From Ophthalmolycus amberensis (taxonomy: Eukaryota; Chordata; Actinopteri; Perciformes; Zoarcidae): 64,000 bases of DNA. Position numbers and translations under genes: made by a program. The stretch is from contig JAFEUB010001579.1 in assembly GCA_024529925.1 (NCBI GenBank), positions 248,001 to 312,000 on the forward strand, given 5' to 3'. Numbering within the stretch: the first letter of the stretch is position 1; each line of letters opens with the position of its first letter. Positions 1-12,229 of this stretch are shown here, one piece after another. The notes below the pieces were generated by a model, which worked only from the letters and a program-made list of their open reading frames with translations, was not told the origin of the DNA and ran no database searches.

Positions 1-44
1 AAAGAAGCATTTCTAAAATTTATCCAAAGATCTGCTTTCTTCAT

Positions 45-190
45 TCCAGTTCAGTGGTGTAAATATAGGCAGAGCAGGCAGTGTGGTACCACTGGGGCCT
101 TTGTGGTGGGGGGGGGGGGGGGGCGTAGAGAGAGCAGGCCCTTTGTGTTGAGTGTATGGGCATTTGCAAGTAGTACAGAGGGCCACTTCG
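45..190. repeat. possible interspersed-repeat fragment containing a G16 run
   Basis: The sequence around 85-105 (GGTACCACTGGGGCC followed by a G-rich spacer) resembles a segment I associate with an abundant, unnamed fish repeat. A run of 16 G lies at 108-123. There is only one copy of this segment in the window, so the call rests on resemblance and not on internal duplication. It may belong with the candidate repeat at 9.5-10.5 kb. No coding content is visible. Confidence 0.25.
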
Positions 191-388
191 GATATCTAAC
201 AAAGAACTCGATAAGTTTGCTGCCATTTTTCGTAAGACAGTCAGTAGCAATCTAAAGCAAAACTATATGCTTATTAACTATAATAATATGAATATATATA
301 TATATACAGGTATACAATGTTGTTGGTTCATATGTATATTCACATTGTCTCCAATGTCAACTCTTAATCCTTTGACAAAACAATACAA

Positions 389-390
<2 letters not shown>

Positions 391-432
<42 letters not shown>
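391..432. repeat. (GT)21 microsatellite
   Basis: Perfect GT dinucleotide run of 42 bp. Runs of this length are abundant in fish genomes and are usually length-polymorphic. The 190-390 flank is AT-rich unique sequence with a short (AT)n at 295-306. Confidence 0.97.
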
Positions 433-434
<2 letters not shown>

Positions 435-549
435 CACCGTAACATCCTCGCGCCTCTGCTCCAATCATAACATATATTTAGAAGAAATTTAAAATGATTT
501 GACTGAAAGAGGATGAGTTCCGTGTCTTCAGATGGGCCTCATGTAAAGC

Positions 550-1400
550 AAGATGGCCCCCGAACCTTTACATACCGACAGAATGCGGCGACAGACCACG
601 CACTGTAGCACACGCCACGTAGTTTTCCACCTTTCAGGAACACGCGTGAGCGCCGTGAAGCCTGTGCGGCTCAGGCGACTCTCGACCTCGATGGAGGCAG
701 GCAGTCGTCAGCTTCAAACAAAACCAGAAGACAAGAGGAGGCAGCGAGACAAGAAGCAGGGTGGCGCGTGTGAACCCGAATTTCTGCCGACCTTTCATCG
801 TCACCGAGCGTATTCAGCAGGGACGGCGCCTTTCACAGGTGACACCTTGTGCTATCATAGCGGGGGCTGCGGCACGTTTGAACGCCTCTTATCTGATGGC
901 AAAAGAGGGAGAGAGGAAGCTCTCGCTGGGCTGCAAGCGGCGGAGGTGGCGGTGGGGATGCGAGTGTGTTGGGGAGGTGAGGAAGGAGAGCATGAGCGAT
1001 GCGGCAAAACTTCCTCCTTTGTTTACGGGGAGCTAATTGGGACACTAAGCCTGCCAGGCGAAGCCACCCAAGCTTCCCATACTGTCTCTGTCATTCTCTC
1101 AGAGCGACTGTGGCAGCTGTGACACGTCATGGCCGCCGCCGCCTCTCACCCCTATGGCTTCCTCTCTCTCTCTCTCTCTCTCGCGATTTCCTGTTTCCTG
1201 TGCGGCTCCCCGCCTCGCCCACCCACCGGCGCCCGTGGCCTGGCAGCGTCGGAGGCGTGGCCACCAGAGGGGAGATGGTTGAAGCGAGCAGGAAGATGCT
1301 GACAGGAAGGATGGCAGGCTGCCCTCCCCCTGTCCCCCACCTTCATCCTTCTCCTCTTCCTCACCTCAGCTGCACAGACCAACAGTGGGAAGAGAAAGTA
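550..1400. promoter_or_regulatory. GC/CpG-richer block, possible regulatory element
   Basis: This block is clearly richer in C, G and CpG than its flanks (for example around 590-680 and 770-900). It contains a non-repetitive core at about 780-900 and a (CT)n run at 1162-1182. It holds the longest open frame in the window (553-1122, 189 codons), but overlapping open frames exist on both strands, as expected of GC-rich DNA with few stop codons. No protein family is recognisable and there is no splice-bounded exon. An enhancer or an alternative first-exon region are possible readings. Confidence 0.25.
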
Positions 1401-1950
1401 GCACACGTTTCACGTCTTTCCCTCTCACTTCCTCTGAGTCTGTGTTTCTATCCTTCTATCCCGCTGAAACTTTACTGCTGAATTTATCTGTCAGTGAACG
1501 AAAAACTAATAGAAAAGGAGGAAAAAAAGTTTACTTGAACTCCAAATATAAAAAAGGTTTAGACTACAATCAGAAAGAACTTTGCTTTAAATGTAATTGC
1601 TTAAATTGCTATTCAAGATAAGTATCGGTTTTCATTAGAATTAATTAATTATGCATATAAAAGTGCATTAAATATGCAGAATAAAAACCAAGGGTAGCAG
1701 CAGATGTTGGTTGTTTGGGTGTACATTCATCATACTGTAGCTACCTATGAAAGAATGCGTTTTCTTCACAATGTAATTATCATCATACATCTGAATCCTC
1801 AATTGATCTAAATCACTTTAAAAGAAAAACTTCCTCGACAGGCGACAATGGACTCCAGCTGCGTGACGCTGCTCTGCATGTGTGGAGCTCCAGAGGGAAA
1901 TGGCTGATAAAGTCACAAACATGAAAACACACGGAAGCGTCCACTCGACT
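1401..1950. other. AT-rich stretch without recognisable features
   Basis: Unique-looking AT-rich sequence. I see no gene, RNA or recognisable repeat here. Confidence 0.5.
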
Positions 1951-1993
1951 GGTGTGTGTGTGTGTGTGTGTGTGAGTTGGGGGGGGGGGGGGG
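1951..1993. repeat. (GT)n followed by G15
   Basis: A GT run (1951-1974) is followed four bases later by a run of 15 G (1979-1993), giving strong purine/pyrimidine skew over 43 bp. Confidence 0.95.
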
Positions 1994-2159
1994 ATTGCTC
2001 CCCCCAATTAACATTGCTGTAAACAAGGCCAACAAAGGCCAGATTTGAATAACAGTGCGTCTGAGTGGAGGAAGTCACCAATTATTCGGGCGTGGAGCGT
2101 TTGCAGCAAGCGTCTCCTTATTTAACATCAGAAGAGTTGAATGCAACTCCTGCCTGCAG

Positions 2160-2203
2160 CACCCACACCCCCCCCTCCCCCCACACACACACACACACAC
2201 ACA
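2160..2203. repeat. C-rich tract plus (CA)11
   Basis: Interrupted C runs (about 2168-2182) merge into a CA dinucleotide run (2182-2203). Together with 1951-1993 and 2495-2580 this makes three simple repeats in about 630 bp. Confidence 0.9.
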
Positions 2204-2493
2204 AACACACAGATCACATCACACTGATAATCCCAGCACTCCTTAAATAATTCATCAAGTGTGGATTTTCCTTAAAATAAATGACTTTGTTTTCAAAAGA
2301 TGCGTTAAGATGATAAGATGCATACTTATCATATGTGAATAATGAGAGGAATAAATAAAGATGGAAAAACAATATCATTTTCATAATCTGCAAAAACAAC
2401 AATGGTTTTATGCTTTTCTGTGTATGAAATGAAAACAAGATTCAACAAGAGAAAAATAAAACCTTTAGAACGTCAGTAAGGTTGATAATTCCA

Positions 2494-2494
<1 letters not shown>

Positions 2495-2580
<86 letters not shown>
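2495..2580. repeat. (CA)43 microsatellite
   Basis: Perfect CA run of 86 bp, the longest dinucleotide array in the window. Pure arrays of this length are usually hypervariable. Confidence 0.98.
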
Positions 2581-2584
<4 letters not shown>

Positions 2585-4990
2585 ATGGCTCTCTTCTTCA
2601 GTTATGTCTGCAGCTGATTGATTTAATTAGTTTAACATACATGTGCATAATTAATGCCAAATATTACCAGCTCTAAATATATCTCAACACATCTTGAGAG
2701 CACAATTATTTTCCAGGCGCCCTGAAATAAATCACATAATACCAGTGTGTAAAAAAAAAAAAAGAGGAAAGAAAAAGCACAGTATTTCCTTCTATACTTG
2801 AAAACGCTCCATGAAATATTAATCATTTACAGCAACACTTCTGAGGAAAATACAATATTTACATTGCATGTGTAGGGGCTGTTTTGAGGATGAAAATATA
2901 TATTTATATATATTACAAGATAGAAATCAACACTGATCACAGCAGAGGACACTGAGTATGTTTTATGAGATCAAATAAATAAATATGATTTAATTTACTT
3001 CGATATTATTTATAAAATGCACAGGTTAGATTCCTGCCCTCATTCTGTTTATAGTGGGATCTCATTTACATCAAATCATTTGCCCTTGTATTCAACCTGC
3101 TGTTTGTTGGAATGTGAAACCAGTTTGTTGCAAAGTGTCGGTGTGTTTCCTTTATGTTCGCTGCAGACTTGCAGGGTCAGTCGCCGTGCAAACCTTCAAA
3201 ACAACCTGTGAAGTCTCCATTCGCCGCTTCAGCTCTCGCCCGTCCTCACTTCTCCTTCCTCTCCCTTCAGTCCCTATTTTATGTTGCACAGCATCTCCAT
3301 CTCTTGATGGTATCTCCCCAAATCACCAGGGTGCTATAGGCTTGCACAGTTAGTTGTCAGTGAAAAAAAAAAAATTGTATCAAACAACACTGATCTTTGT
3401 CTGAGGCAAAACAAAACAAAAAAAGTCCAATTCAGCAGAGCGTGGAATCAGGAGAGCTGTCAGTCAGACAGCTTCTTCTTTTTTTGTCAAAGTAAAACAC
3501 AAATAAGAGAACATGCACTTAGAAACTTAACCTCCTTTCCTGTCTCCCCCCTTATCCTCTCCCAAAAATCAGAGAGAATTCAGCCGGGCTCGTTTTGTGG
3601 CGAGGATAAGCACCGTGGTTAAGGTTTTGCTGATTTTCATGTAATGACTGGCAGCCGTAACACCTGGCACTGTGAAATCTAGAAATTAGCACACTCCGGG
3701 GAAACAAATTGCTTTGTTGATGCAGAACGTTATAGAGAAAGGGGGAAAAAACATCACTTTGACACTGTGGCTGTGGTTGCAGGTTTTATTTTCACAACTT
3801 TTTGAGTCGAAGTGAAGTAACATACAGAACTTGATGCCTTTGATATGCATGGACGTTTTTAATGCGGCTGCTTTCTCTTTGTTCCACATAGTATAAGTTG
3901 TTAAAAACGAGTGTCTATGAATCACATGACATATAGTGCATGGTAACTATAATTATCCCCATTCAGATGGCCTGCTTTGAGGGGTCTCAGGTCCTCTCAT
4001 CCTTGTGTTAATGTGCTCTGTGCAATAATTGGATTGATCCCATTATTCATGTATCACTTCTGTATTTCAGTGGACAGTAAATCAGCCATAACTGTTGGCT
4101 TATGGAGGATCGTTGACTTGAGAAACAGGTGTGGGGGTTACAGCGTAATCTCCAAACTGTTAACTTTTCTTAAAACAAATGAAAATAATACTTCTTTTCA
4201 AAGTAGTGACGAAGCATTTTTCACCTGATCCAATGGATTTTAATGGGTTTATTTTGCTTAAAAAGTATAATTGTCTCAACCCATTAGTTCAATTAATTTC
4301 AGATATTCCAAAATAGCAAATTTATTGAACCGCAGTTCAAATGTTTTGAGGTTAAAGAGGCGATACAAAGAGTTACCAGACAGGGCAGATCTTGGAGGTA
4401 AAGAGTCGAACAATGGGCCCCAGAGGTAGCTTTGACCCTGTTTATAAAATGCTGTTGAATCTCAAAGCATTTCTCTAAACATTGTGGCTTAATTAAAGGA
4501 GGTCAAATTCAAATATGCCGCGTTTTATTTATTTATTCTAGAATGTAAAATCTCCACAGGTTGCTGAAAACCATCCCAAGAATCCCAGAATATAAAATAC
4601 AGATGAAATGGTCTGAATGTTCTCACTGTGATGATGAGAGGTGAAAAGTAACCGAGTACATTTTAATCAAGTGCTGTTAGTTACGGACAAATTTGATGTC
4701 ATTTTATTAAGTTACATCTTCTGACAGCTCTGGCGGCGAATTTACAAATTAAGATTATATGTTTTAGATAAAAAAAAGATTTAACATTTTATATATGATG
4801 AGATTATAAAACATGCAGCATTGTAATTAAACTAGACAACAGGGTACTACCACCACCATTATGCTATTTGCATATTAATGCATTATGAATAATCATTTAT
4901 ACACATTAAGCATTTTACTTTTCTGTGATTACATTTCATCAATAAAACATTATTTACCTTTTAACAATTTCATATACGTAGAACTTTTAC
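2581..4990. other. non-coding, mostly AT-rich unique sequence
   Basis: Only short open frames without recognisable domains. There are short A runs (2751-2763, 3363-3373) and small AT-rich palindromes (about 2897-2913). Nothing identifiable as an RNA gene or transposon. Confidence 0.5.
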
Positions 4991-5440
4991 TTGAACATTT
5001 TTTTTTTCTTTTTTCCAAAAGATTCAGAGCGTTTGAACCATGTGTACATGTCTGCTGGGTGCACAGGAGTCTTTGACCCTTTCCTCAGTGACAACCGACA
5101 CAGGGAGCCGAGCCGCTCCTCCCAGAAGTCCCTTCCCTTCCAAGCCGAGCAGCGTCGAAGGCACATTTTAGCAGGAGGATAGACATCTCTCCCTCTCCGC
5201 TGAGGCATCTTCTTATCCTGTCAATCAGCAGCACGCCTCCACCCCGGCTCTGCGCGGGGCTGAGCAGCTTGGCGGAGATGCAGGGTGATGATGAGAACTC
5301 TTCGCGGCTTAGCAGGGTTTCCTCCTCATCAAGCTCAGAACAAAGGGGGGCCAGGGCCGTCTCGGCTGCTCTAAATACAGCCTGCAACATGCCCCAGCCA
5401 ACTGCTGACACCCTCTGCTTTTAAATGCAGACGTGGAAAT
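4991..5440. promoter_or_regulatory. GC-richer unique block, possible regulatory sequence
   Basis: After a T-rich tract (4999-5018) the composition changes to a CpG-containing, non-repetitive block (about 5080-5420) within AT-rich surroundings. Overlapping open frames on both strands (for example 5085-5411 on the minus strand) have no recognised domain and look like composition effects. Regulatory function is an inference from composition only. Confidence 0.2.
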
Positions 5441-5699
5441 GGAAGTATGGGCTGCTGGAATGGGTAAAATCAGAGGGGTGCAGGCAGAACGTTGGACTTC
5501 GACATGTTCCGATGTTGGATGGAAGTGCTTTGATGAGAGTAAAGTGGATGTTTTCAAGCTGTATTCAACATTCAGAGCATTACAATAGCGGCAAACAACT
5601 ATTTGCAATGTAAAGATGAAGTGGAGTAATGTCTTGCTGGGTAAAGAATGAAGTCACTCCCCTTCTGTGTACAGTCCCACGTGCACGTGAGCGTGCTAC

Positions 5700-5885
5700 A
5701 CTGGTTAGCTCGCGGCCGCCGCTCCGCACTGCTCTCACGCGGCAGTTACAGCTGATAACGGCCGACAGCGCTGTTGTTGAAGCGTAGCACCCACGCTCAG
5801 GTAAACGCTGTTAGCTCTGTCTGCACTTTCGCCGTAGTTAGCGCTGTTAGCGCTGTTAGCGCTGTTAGCTGTGGGCCGCCGGCTA
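5700..5885. repeat. probable dispersed repeat with a GTTAGCGCT tandem
   Basis: About 3.7 copies of a 9-bp unit (GTTAGCGCT) lie at 5837-5869 inside a GC-rich segment. GTTAGC-rich segments like this occur in dispersed repeats of percomorph fish. The 5735-6190 minus-strand open frame runs through the tandem, producing a repeated SAN peptide, and is not a credible gene. Confidence 0.4.
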
Positions 5886-8590
5886 GGCGTCACCACGTTC
5901 AGTGCCGTTGAGAGGCAATCGGAATGCTCCCCATCTCGGATCTTGCACCGAGCAGTTTGAGGTTTTTTGCTCCTGTTACACTTTACTCTCTGCTGACCTT
6001 GATTGCAATATATGATTCCGATGGAAACAGCACAATACTGGCTACAAGTTGAGAGAAAATACATTTTGTGCAGTATGACACAGTTAGAATGCCATAAATC
6101 ATATAAAAGAAAAAACACAAGTTGAATTTCTTTGACAATATATTTTACAAAAGTGGAAAACGATGTAATCAATAAATCAAGTGTCCACAAGTGTTAACAA
6201 CTTTGGAATAAAATGGAGGCTCCATGTGCTATGTATATTATATATTTAACAATTTACATTTGTACAACCTCTCCTCTCCTCTGCTCTCTGCGGTGTGTTC
6301 AGCAGCCTGCAGTTCCATCGAAGTTTCACCGAATTTCTGTCACATGACTGTTGCGCTCAGTAGCATAGAATTTTTTTCAAAATCTGGTGAAAGTAAACGG
6401 TGATAATCTGACGATCATGACAATTATGATAAACGGAGTAGTTCTGCCAATTGTTTAAAGAAAACATGCTTCCAATCCCGGTGGGCTTAGGGGTTCAGAG
6501 GGTTAATAAACATGTGGGGCGAGTGAATGAATGAACAGGGCTGTTTGAAAGTGGACGTTGTCAGGCAGGAAACATATCGAGGAGGAGGTGGCTCAATCCG
6601 AAATGTACACATTTTCCCAGCAGGTGGTTAAAATCCATACAATAATTTAGGATTCAAGATTTTTTTAATATGATGCAGTTGGCCACAGATGGTGATTATA
6701 TGTTTTTATCACATCCCAAACTACATACTGATTTGAAGCAGGTTTTGAGCATGTAGTGTGCTTCGGAGTCAAAGATCACGGAATTCTAAATACTAACTTT
6801 TTACTTTATTTTAGTGTTTTTTTTTGCAGAAAAAAACCCTCTTCAAATAATGAGGAAATAAAAGATTATTTATATGATCAAAAAAATATTGTCATGAGTA
6901 GTTTTAATGATGTATCATAAGCTGCTTAGAGCTAGTGTTACGAAGTTTAACAGCTCATAATTCATCTCTAATATCTATTTTATATTAATGTGAAAACATC
7001 TCCTTCAAACTACTGTGATTTATTTAAGTTCATCACTAAAGCTACATTTTACAAGATTACATGTGAACACATCATGATAACGTCTTAATTTACCTTCACC
7101 CGATACTCGTTTTCACTGAACAGAGCCTGAATGCATCACAGTGTAACTGTCCACTGTACGTTGGCCATTAGCAGCTCTCCTCCTGTTGATTTGTTGTTCA
7201 CAGTGTCTCATGTCAGGAGATGTCTCTGCAACACAGTACATAGACATAACGTCAGCACTTGAGACTCTTTAAATCCTGTTGATAATGTGAGTTCATTTGA
7301 TGTAAAATTCTTGCCACATCTTACAGGTTGCACTTCAACCCACTAGATTTGGATGACTCAGACTGCTGAGTCGTCAAATCAAAAAAAAAAGTGAATCAAA
7401 AAGAGGAATGATTGCAGCAACCAAAAATGAATGTCCATGTGGGCATGTGAGTGTGTGCCTAAGGTAGACCTGGACCTCAAGAGCCATCAGATCTATCTTG
7501 TAACCTTCAGGAGGGAGCCCTCTCTGGGTTTCACTGAGGAATGAGTACGTTTGCTTTTTATACTTTACATAAGTTTAGATTAAACAATTTCTGTAATGTT
7601 AAAGTAGGACCATGAATGCAGAACTTTAACTTGTCGTGGATTATTTTTACATCGTTGTATTGCTACGTTCACTTCTTCCACTTCTGCTCATGAGCCCACA
7701 GTAAATATGTCCTCATACGTTACATCATTGAAGTCACAGAAGGCAGACAGCCAACAAATTGTAGTAAATTCAAATAGAGGAGCGCACGAATACATGAGCC
7801 TAATAGTCCGCGTACGATGCATTATGTATCGGATTCAGTTTGATCACTACCTGAGTCGTCGATTTTGCTCACATTTTTATCAATCATTTATCATTTTTTT
7901 TTTATTATTAATTTTTTCAAAATAATAAATTACCTTTAGCAGTGAGGAAGTGATATAACGTGAGACTAATGATCCTCTTCATTCTATAATGCCGAGTTGT
8001 GTTTCTTATGTTATTTTAAGTATTTTTAAGCATTAACGCGTTCTCTTACACAGACAGTGATATTGATGAGTATATTGTCATCTTTAAATGAAAGTAATGA
8101 TATAATATATTACATATTGATAGTAACTCTGATTATTGCAGCTTTAATATTTATTTGAGGCTTTTTTATGAAGGGGTTCCTCCTTCTGTCCTCCCGTCAC
8201 AAACAACCTTCTCACGCAACAAAACGTTTCAATCCAACATTTAAATCTGTTTTCCTCTCACGCCCAGCGCGTCATCCGAGAGGCGACAGAGGAGCACATC
8301 AGCAACAACAAGGTGTTCAAGTCCATCATTTCATCCTCTCTGTCCTGCTGCTAATGCGGAGGGGCGTTGCTAAACGGCCTGGCCCAACATCGGACATCAC
8401 ATCTGTTAAACTGTCAAAAAACATTCACCACAGACACACACACCTCCCTCTCCCCTCCAGCAGCCTAATTGCTGCCTCTCCTTGTTCCAGGCCTGTCTGT
8501 TTCCGCTCTGGGCTGGCGGTCTGGGACAGACTTCACCTCTTCCTCCTCCTCTCTCTCCAGCTCTGTGTTTCTCTCTGTTTCCCTCTCCAG
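5886..8590. other. non-coding, AT-rich unique sequence
   Basis: No open frame of interest, RNA gene or clear repeat. A GGGTTCAGAGGGTTAA-type segment at about 6490-6506 hints at an old degraded fish repeat, but its boundaries cannot be drawn. Confidence 0.4.
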
Positions 8591-8694
8591 GGCAGCGTGT
8601 CACCTCTGTTTATGTCTGTCCAACTAGCACTAGAGGAGAGAGAGATCAAGTGTTCGCACGCTAAACGGACATCTATGCTAATCTGGATACAAAT
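8591..8694 (+). other. exon-like segment with splice consensus at both ends
   Basis: A strong pyrimidine tract ending in CTCTCCAG (8583-8590) precedes a 104-nt segment that ends at a good donor, AAAT|GTAAGT, with GT at 8695-8696. One phase is open throughout, reading GSVSPLFMSVQLALEERE at its start, but it matches nothing I recognise. It could be a non-coding RNA exon, a lineage-specific exon or coincidence, because CT-rich sequence next to an AG dinucleotide is common here. No partner exon was found. Confidence 0.2.
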
Positions 8695-9539
8695 GTAAGT
8701 CTGAACGGAGCCGAGGCACCAGGGTAACGCACACATGCCACATCGGCTTTTTTGATCGTCTCCATTATGGCCCGCGCGCTGCAGGGCTTGTTTCCATCTA
8801 CATCACATTGATTTACATGAAACACGTAAACAGGTCGCTTGATGATGCCACTTTTCTGTTTTCTGCTGTTAGTCCAGGAAGACAAGGTTTGGAAGCATAA
8901 TTAGATTACATCTGTGCAATTAGAAACACATCCAGTCACCCACTGCCACAAACGCTTAACACAGACGTACACATTCTTATTTGCTTATTCTATTTTCCTT
9001 TGGCAGTCGTGTTTCCATTGATTTCAAAGCAAGGCGGGGGCTTTTGAACAAAGAAGCAACACAGTCTTGCTTTTAAGAAATGCAAACGCCATAAGTAATG
9101 AAATGCAGCCTTATACTCAATTTAGGGAATTCAGGTTTTGCTGCTTTACAGCCTTACTTGGTCTGGTATGACCAATAGCTTTGGGCTAATGCTGGTTAAC
9201 TTTAGGTAGGGTGGGTGCTGATGTGTAACTCATATTACTGAGTTGGTTGGCTGACTTAATGACTGTTCTTTAGGCCTTTATGGACCTTTTATTCCCAGCG
9301 GACATTTGGACTTTTCATAGGAAAAGCACAGATGTCACTTATAGCATTAACGGTGGCTTTGTTCTATTCAAGTGTCCCAGTAAGAGAGTTACAGCAAACA
9401 AACAGGCAGGGCCCTAAAAGTAGTCAAGCTAAAGAGAATGCAGCGCATGTTGATATTGCAATATTACTGTGCGACAGTAGTTATGCTCCCAATTTAAACC
9501 AGCATCTCTCCAGCTGGTAGAGAAATCCATAGGTGGAGC
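8695..9539. other. non-coding unique sequence
   Basis: No gene, RNA or clear repeat is visible. Confidence 0.45.
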
Positions 9540-10480
9540 CAGAGGGGCCCACAGATAAGAGGGCTACGCCTACACTCATAAAAAAATGAAGATACAATAT
9601 GCAACTAATGTTCTTTTTCGTAAGGGCTTCACCCTATAAGAGCAGCATATGCTTTTACTGCTGATGGGGGCAAATCAACTTGTGGGCATCTACCCGCATA
9701 ACACGTGCAGCACTGCAGAGGGCAGCCCTAGCCTTTCCAAGCGATCACGTTCAGCGGCCAGGCCCACAGTCGCTGGCCTAATTCCCTCAGGTGTGGGGTC
9801 ACACCATCCAGATGTGACAGTGTATCCCATAGGAGCTGCCGAGGTTCCCCTGCCAGCAGCTGCACCATGGTTGGGAACCATGATGTGATGATGCATCTTG
9901 GTGCAGCCGGAATGACCGTTAGATTCTCTTCTGGAAAGCTGGCTTCAGCTTATGTCAGGTCCGACTGCAGTGAAGGAGGGATGGTCAGCATTCGCCTGTT
10001 GTGCCGAACTGGGTCAAGGCACCTCTGTATTTTTCTCATGTGGTGGGACCACATGAGGGACCACCACATGGCTTGCGGACATCTCTTTTGTTGCACTCTG
10101 TGGTGCACAGTGTGTGACAACTAGCGCATCCACCCCAGCTGTAGACAGCTTTGCTCTCATGGTGATTTAAGTTATTATCCACAACTAGGTAAATGAATGA
10201 CTGGGCAGAATACTCTGCTGCCAGTTTACGGCCAAACCCAGTGTTACAGCGAAACCCTGATCCCGTTCCTGCGTTATGGCTCCAGCGCTGGTTCCTTACA
10301 CTCAGAGAAAGTGCTGGGAGCCAGAGAGTAGCAGCTGGGTGTAGTGGCATTGTATTCCCTTAAAAGAGAAATACAGGAACTGTCTTTGGTAGTGACAGAG
10401 ATGTGGAAATAGACATCTCTTAGCTTAATGAAAATGAACCAATTGCCGGGAAGCAGATATTCCAACACACGTCTGATTGA
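9540..10480. repeat. probable old interspersed repeat, class undetermined
   Basis: This 0.9-kb segment differs in texture from its flanks: balanced GC, short internal palindromes and no simple repeats. Phrases around 9815-9870 and 9895-9960 resemble an abundant teleost repeat that I cannot name. The arrangement suggests a non-coding retroelement region such as an LTR or UTR, but no terminal repeats, primer-binding site or protein domain could be shown. Overlapping open frames on both strands (9649-10350) are probably incidental. Confidence 0.35.
10035..10057. repeat. perfect 10-bp inverted repeat with 3-nt loop
   Basis: CTCATGTGGT and ACCACATGAG flank GGG and are exact reverse complements. 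A third related CCACCACATG follows at 10061-10070. The element lies inside the candidate repeat at 9540-10480. Confidence 0.9.
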
Positions 10481-11970
10481 CCTAAATCAGCCTCATCTTG
10501 CCAGTTTTTTTAGTGACAATAATGTGGTCCATGCAGCACTACAAAGAATAAGAATGTGATTTGTTGCATTATATAGGTGAACATAACTTTAAATCATCTG
10601 GCAGTTTCCAATATTTGGCTATTTCTGCCAATTGGAAAGAAAGACCATGAGCCCTGTAACACCGGTGGCATGTGCATTTTGAAGCAGTAGTTGGTAATTT
10701 CCCTTAATTTCTCTGATGTTAAGAAATTAGAGACCTGGTACATTAAGCCTTCGCCAATTCAGCAGAACAAATGGTATTCCCTTTTTCTGTGGGCTGACTA
10801 AATGTTCTTTCATTGGTTAACACACCAGGTACCTTTTTTGCACAGATGGCAATTAAAATAGTTTGCTAAAGCCATCGACAAGGGTCACGCAAACAACTCT
10901 TTTATCCAAAGGAAGACAACACCCTCAGCTAAGTTGGTTTTGGATTTAAAAAAAATTATTTGTTCTGAAAAAGAAGGAGAAAAAAAAGTGTAACGGTGGA
11001 GTTGGCCAGTGAAACGAGGAGCAAGAGTCGGTCTTATTTATATTTCCTTGTTGGAGCGCTGTCAAGGTGCTGGCAGATTGAAGAATGTGGTGGGTGGCAG
11101 AATCACATGGCCTCAGTGTCATCTGCATATACCCATTGTACATAATATTAGCTTCTACTCGTGTTTCTAAAATACTCTGTATAGAGGGTAGCAAGAGGGA
11201 ATGTGGCTTACAATTCACAGGTAGTCTTGATTTTTGTAATATGAAAAGATATGAATAATTTCATATCTTTTTTAAAGGAAATGATGAAAGCCAATGTCAT
11301 CTACTTTTTTCAACACGTCATCAAGTTCTTATTATATAACGACTCGATATCTGTTTAATTTGACACCATGCGGCCTGAGCTGCAACAAGAGAAATACTGT
11401 AGAATTCCAATACATTTGAAGAAACGTGAAAACTCTGTTACTCCCTCACAATTCATAAGCAGTGTAGCACTAATATGTACAACGTAGAAAATATTAGCCC
11501 ATTTTTAAAGTATTGGTCAAGTACAACTCCAAGTAGTAATGCATGCTTTATATAACCCAGTGTAACATTGCTGTAAGTATATGAAGCTATCATTTCTTAC
11601 ATGAAGAAACAAACCCTTAAAGGGCAACACACATGCGTGGCTGCTGGTGTCGGTGCATCAGAACAAACTAATGTTCTATTTTTGAATGTCAACTCTTCAA
11701 ATCAGCACATCCCACATGTGGACTTAAAGCTGTTTATGAATATATTTCAAACTTATGGAGACATATCAGGATATATGATTTAATTTGTTTATGTTTTCAA
11801 GTATTTGTTAATTATTAATACACCAGTAATGGATGCTTCATATGAGAATAAAGGGGGAATAAAAGAGTCATACAATGACTAAAATGATGACATTATGAGG
11901 GGAATTTAGGGGCAAAAAGCCAACACATTTGTTGCAGAAAGGCTGTGTTACAAACTGGGCATTTGAGGTC
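10481..11970. other. AT-rich non-coding sequence
   Basis: No gene or recognised transposon. It includes the AT-rich hairpin at 11244-11271. The rest is unique-looking. Confidence 0.45.
11244..11271. repeat. perfect 12-bp hairpin with 4-nt loop
   Basis: AAAAGATATGAA and TTCATATCTTTT flank TAAT and are exact reverse complements. One arm is A-rich and the other ends in T, superficially like a terminator, but intrinsic terminators are not expected in a fish genome. It is probably a chance AT-rich palindrome or a relic of a small element. Confidence 0.9.
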
Positions 11971-11993
11971 GGGGGGGGGGGGGGGGGGGGGGG
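11971..11993. repeat. G23 homopolymer
   Basis: Uninterrupted run of 23 G, the longest homopolymer in the window. It has strong G-quadruplex potential, and its length in the read or assembly is likely to be unreliable. Confidence 0.97.
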
Positions 11994-12229
11994 ACGATTG
12001 AAGCTATCTAGTTGCATCAAGAGGACTGGAGGATCCCAGTGTTTGAGCAACACATGGGACAACAAGTCAGGATATCTCTGCTGCACAGTTTAGCCCATTC
12101 TTTTTAAAACTCACGAGCTCTCCAACTTTACTGAAATGCAAAACTAAATTGTCCGAGTGTCCCTTTAATTTGGATTATTTTCAATTTATTCAACTTTTCC
12201 ATTTTATATCATTTTTTAAAAGTTGTGTG

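Noticed and set aside
553..1122. 189-codon open frame, the longest in the window
   Set aside because: It lies in GC-rich DNA with overlapping open frames on both strands, contains no recognisable domain and has no splice or Kozak support.
2482..2676. Thr-His repeat peptide
   Set aside because: It is a translation of the (CA)43 microsatellite.
5735..6190. 151-codon minus-strand open frame with a SAN repeat
   Set aside because: The repeat comes from the GTTAGCGCT tandem, and the rest has no protein character.
11244..11271. Intrinsic transcription terminator
   Set aside because: Hairpin plus T run resembles a bacterial terminator, but all context is eukaryotic.
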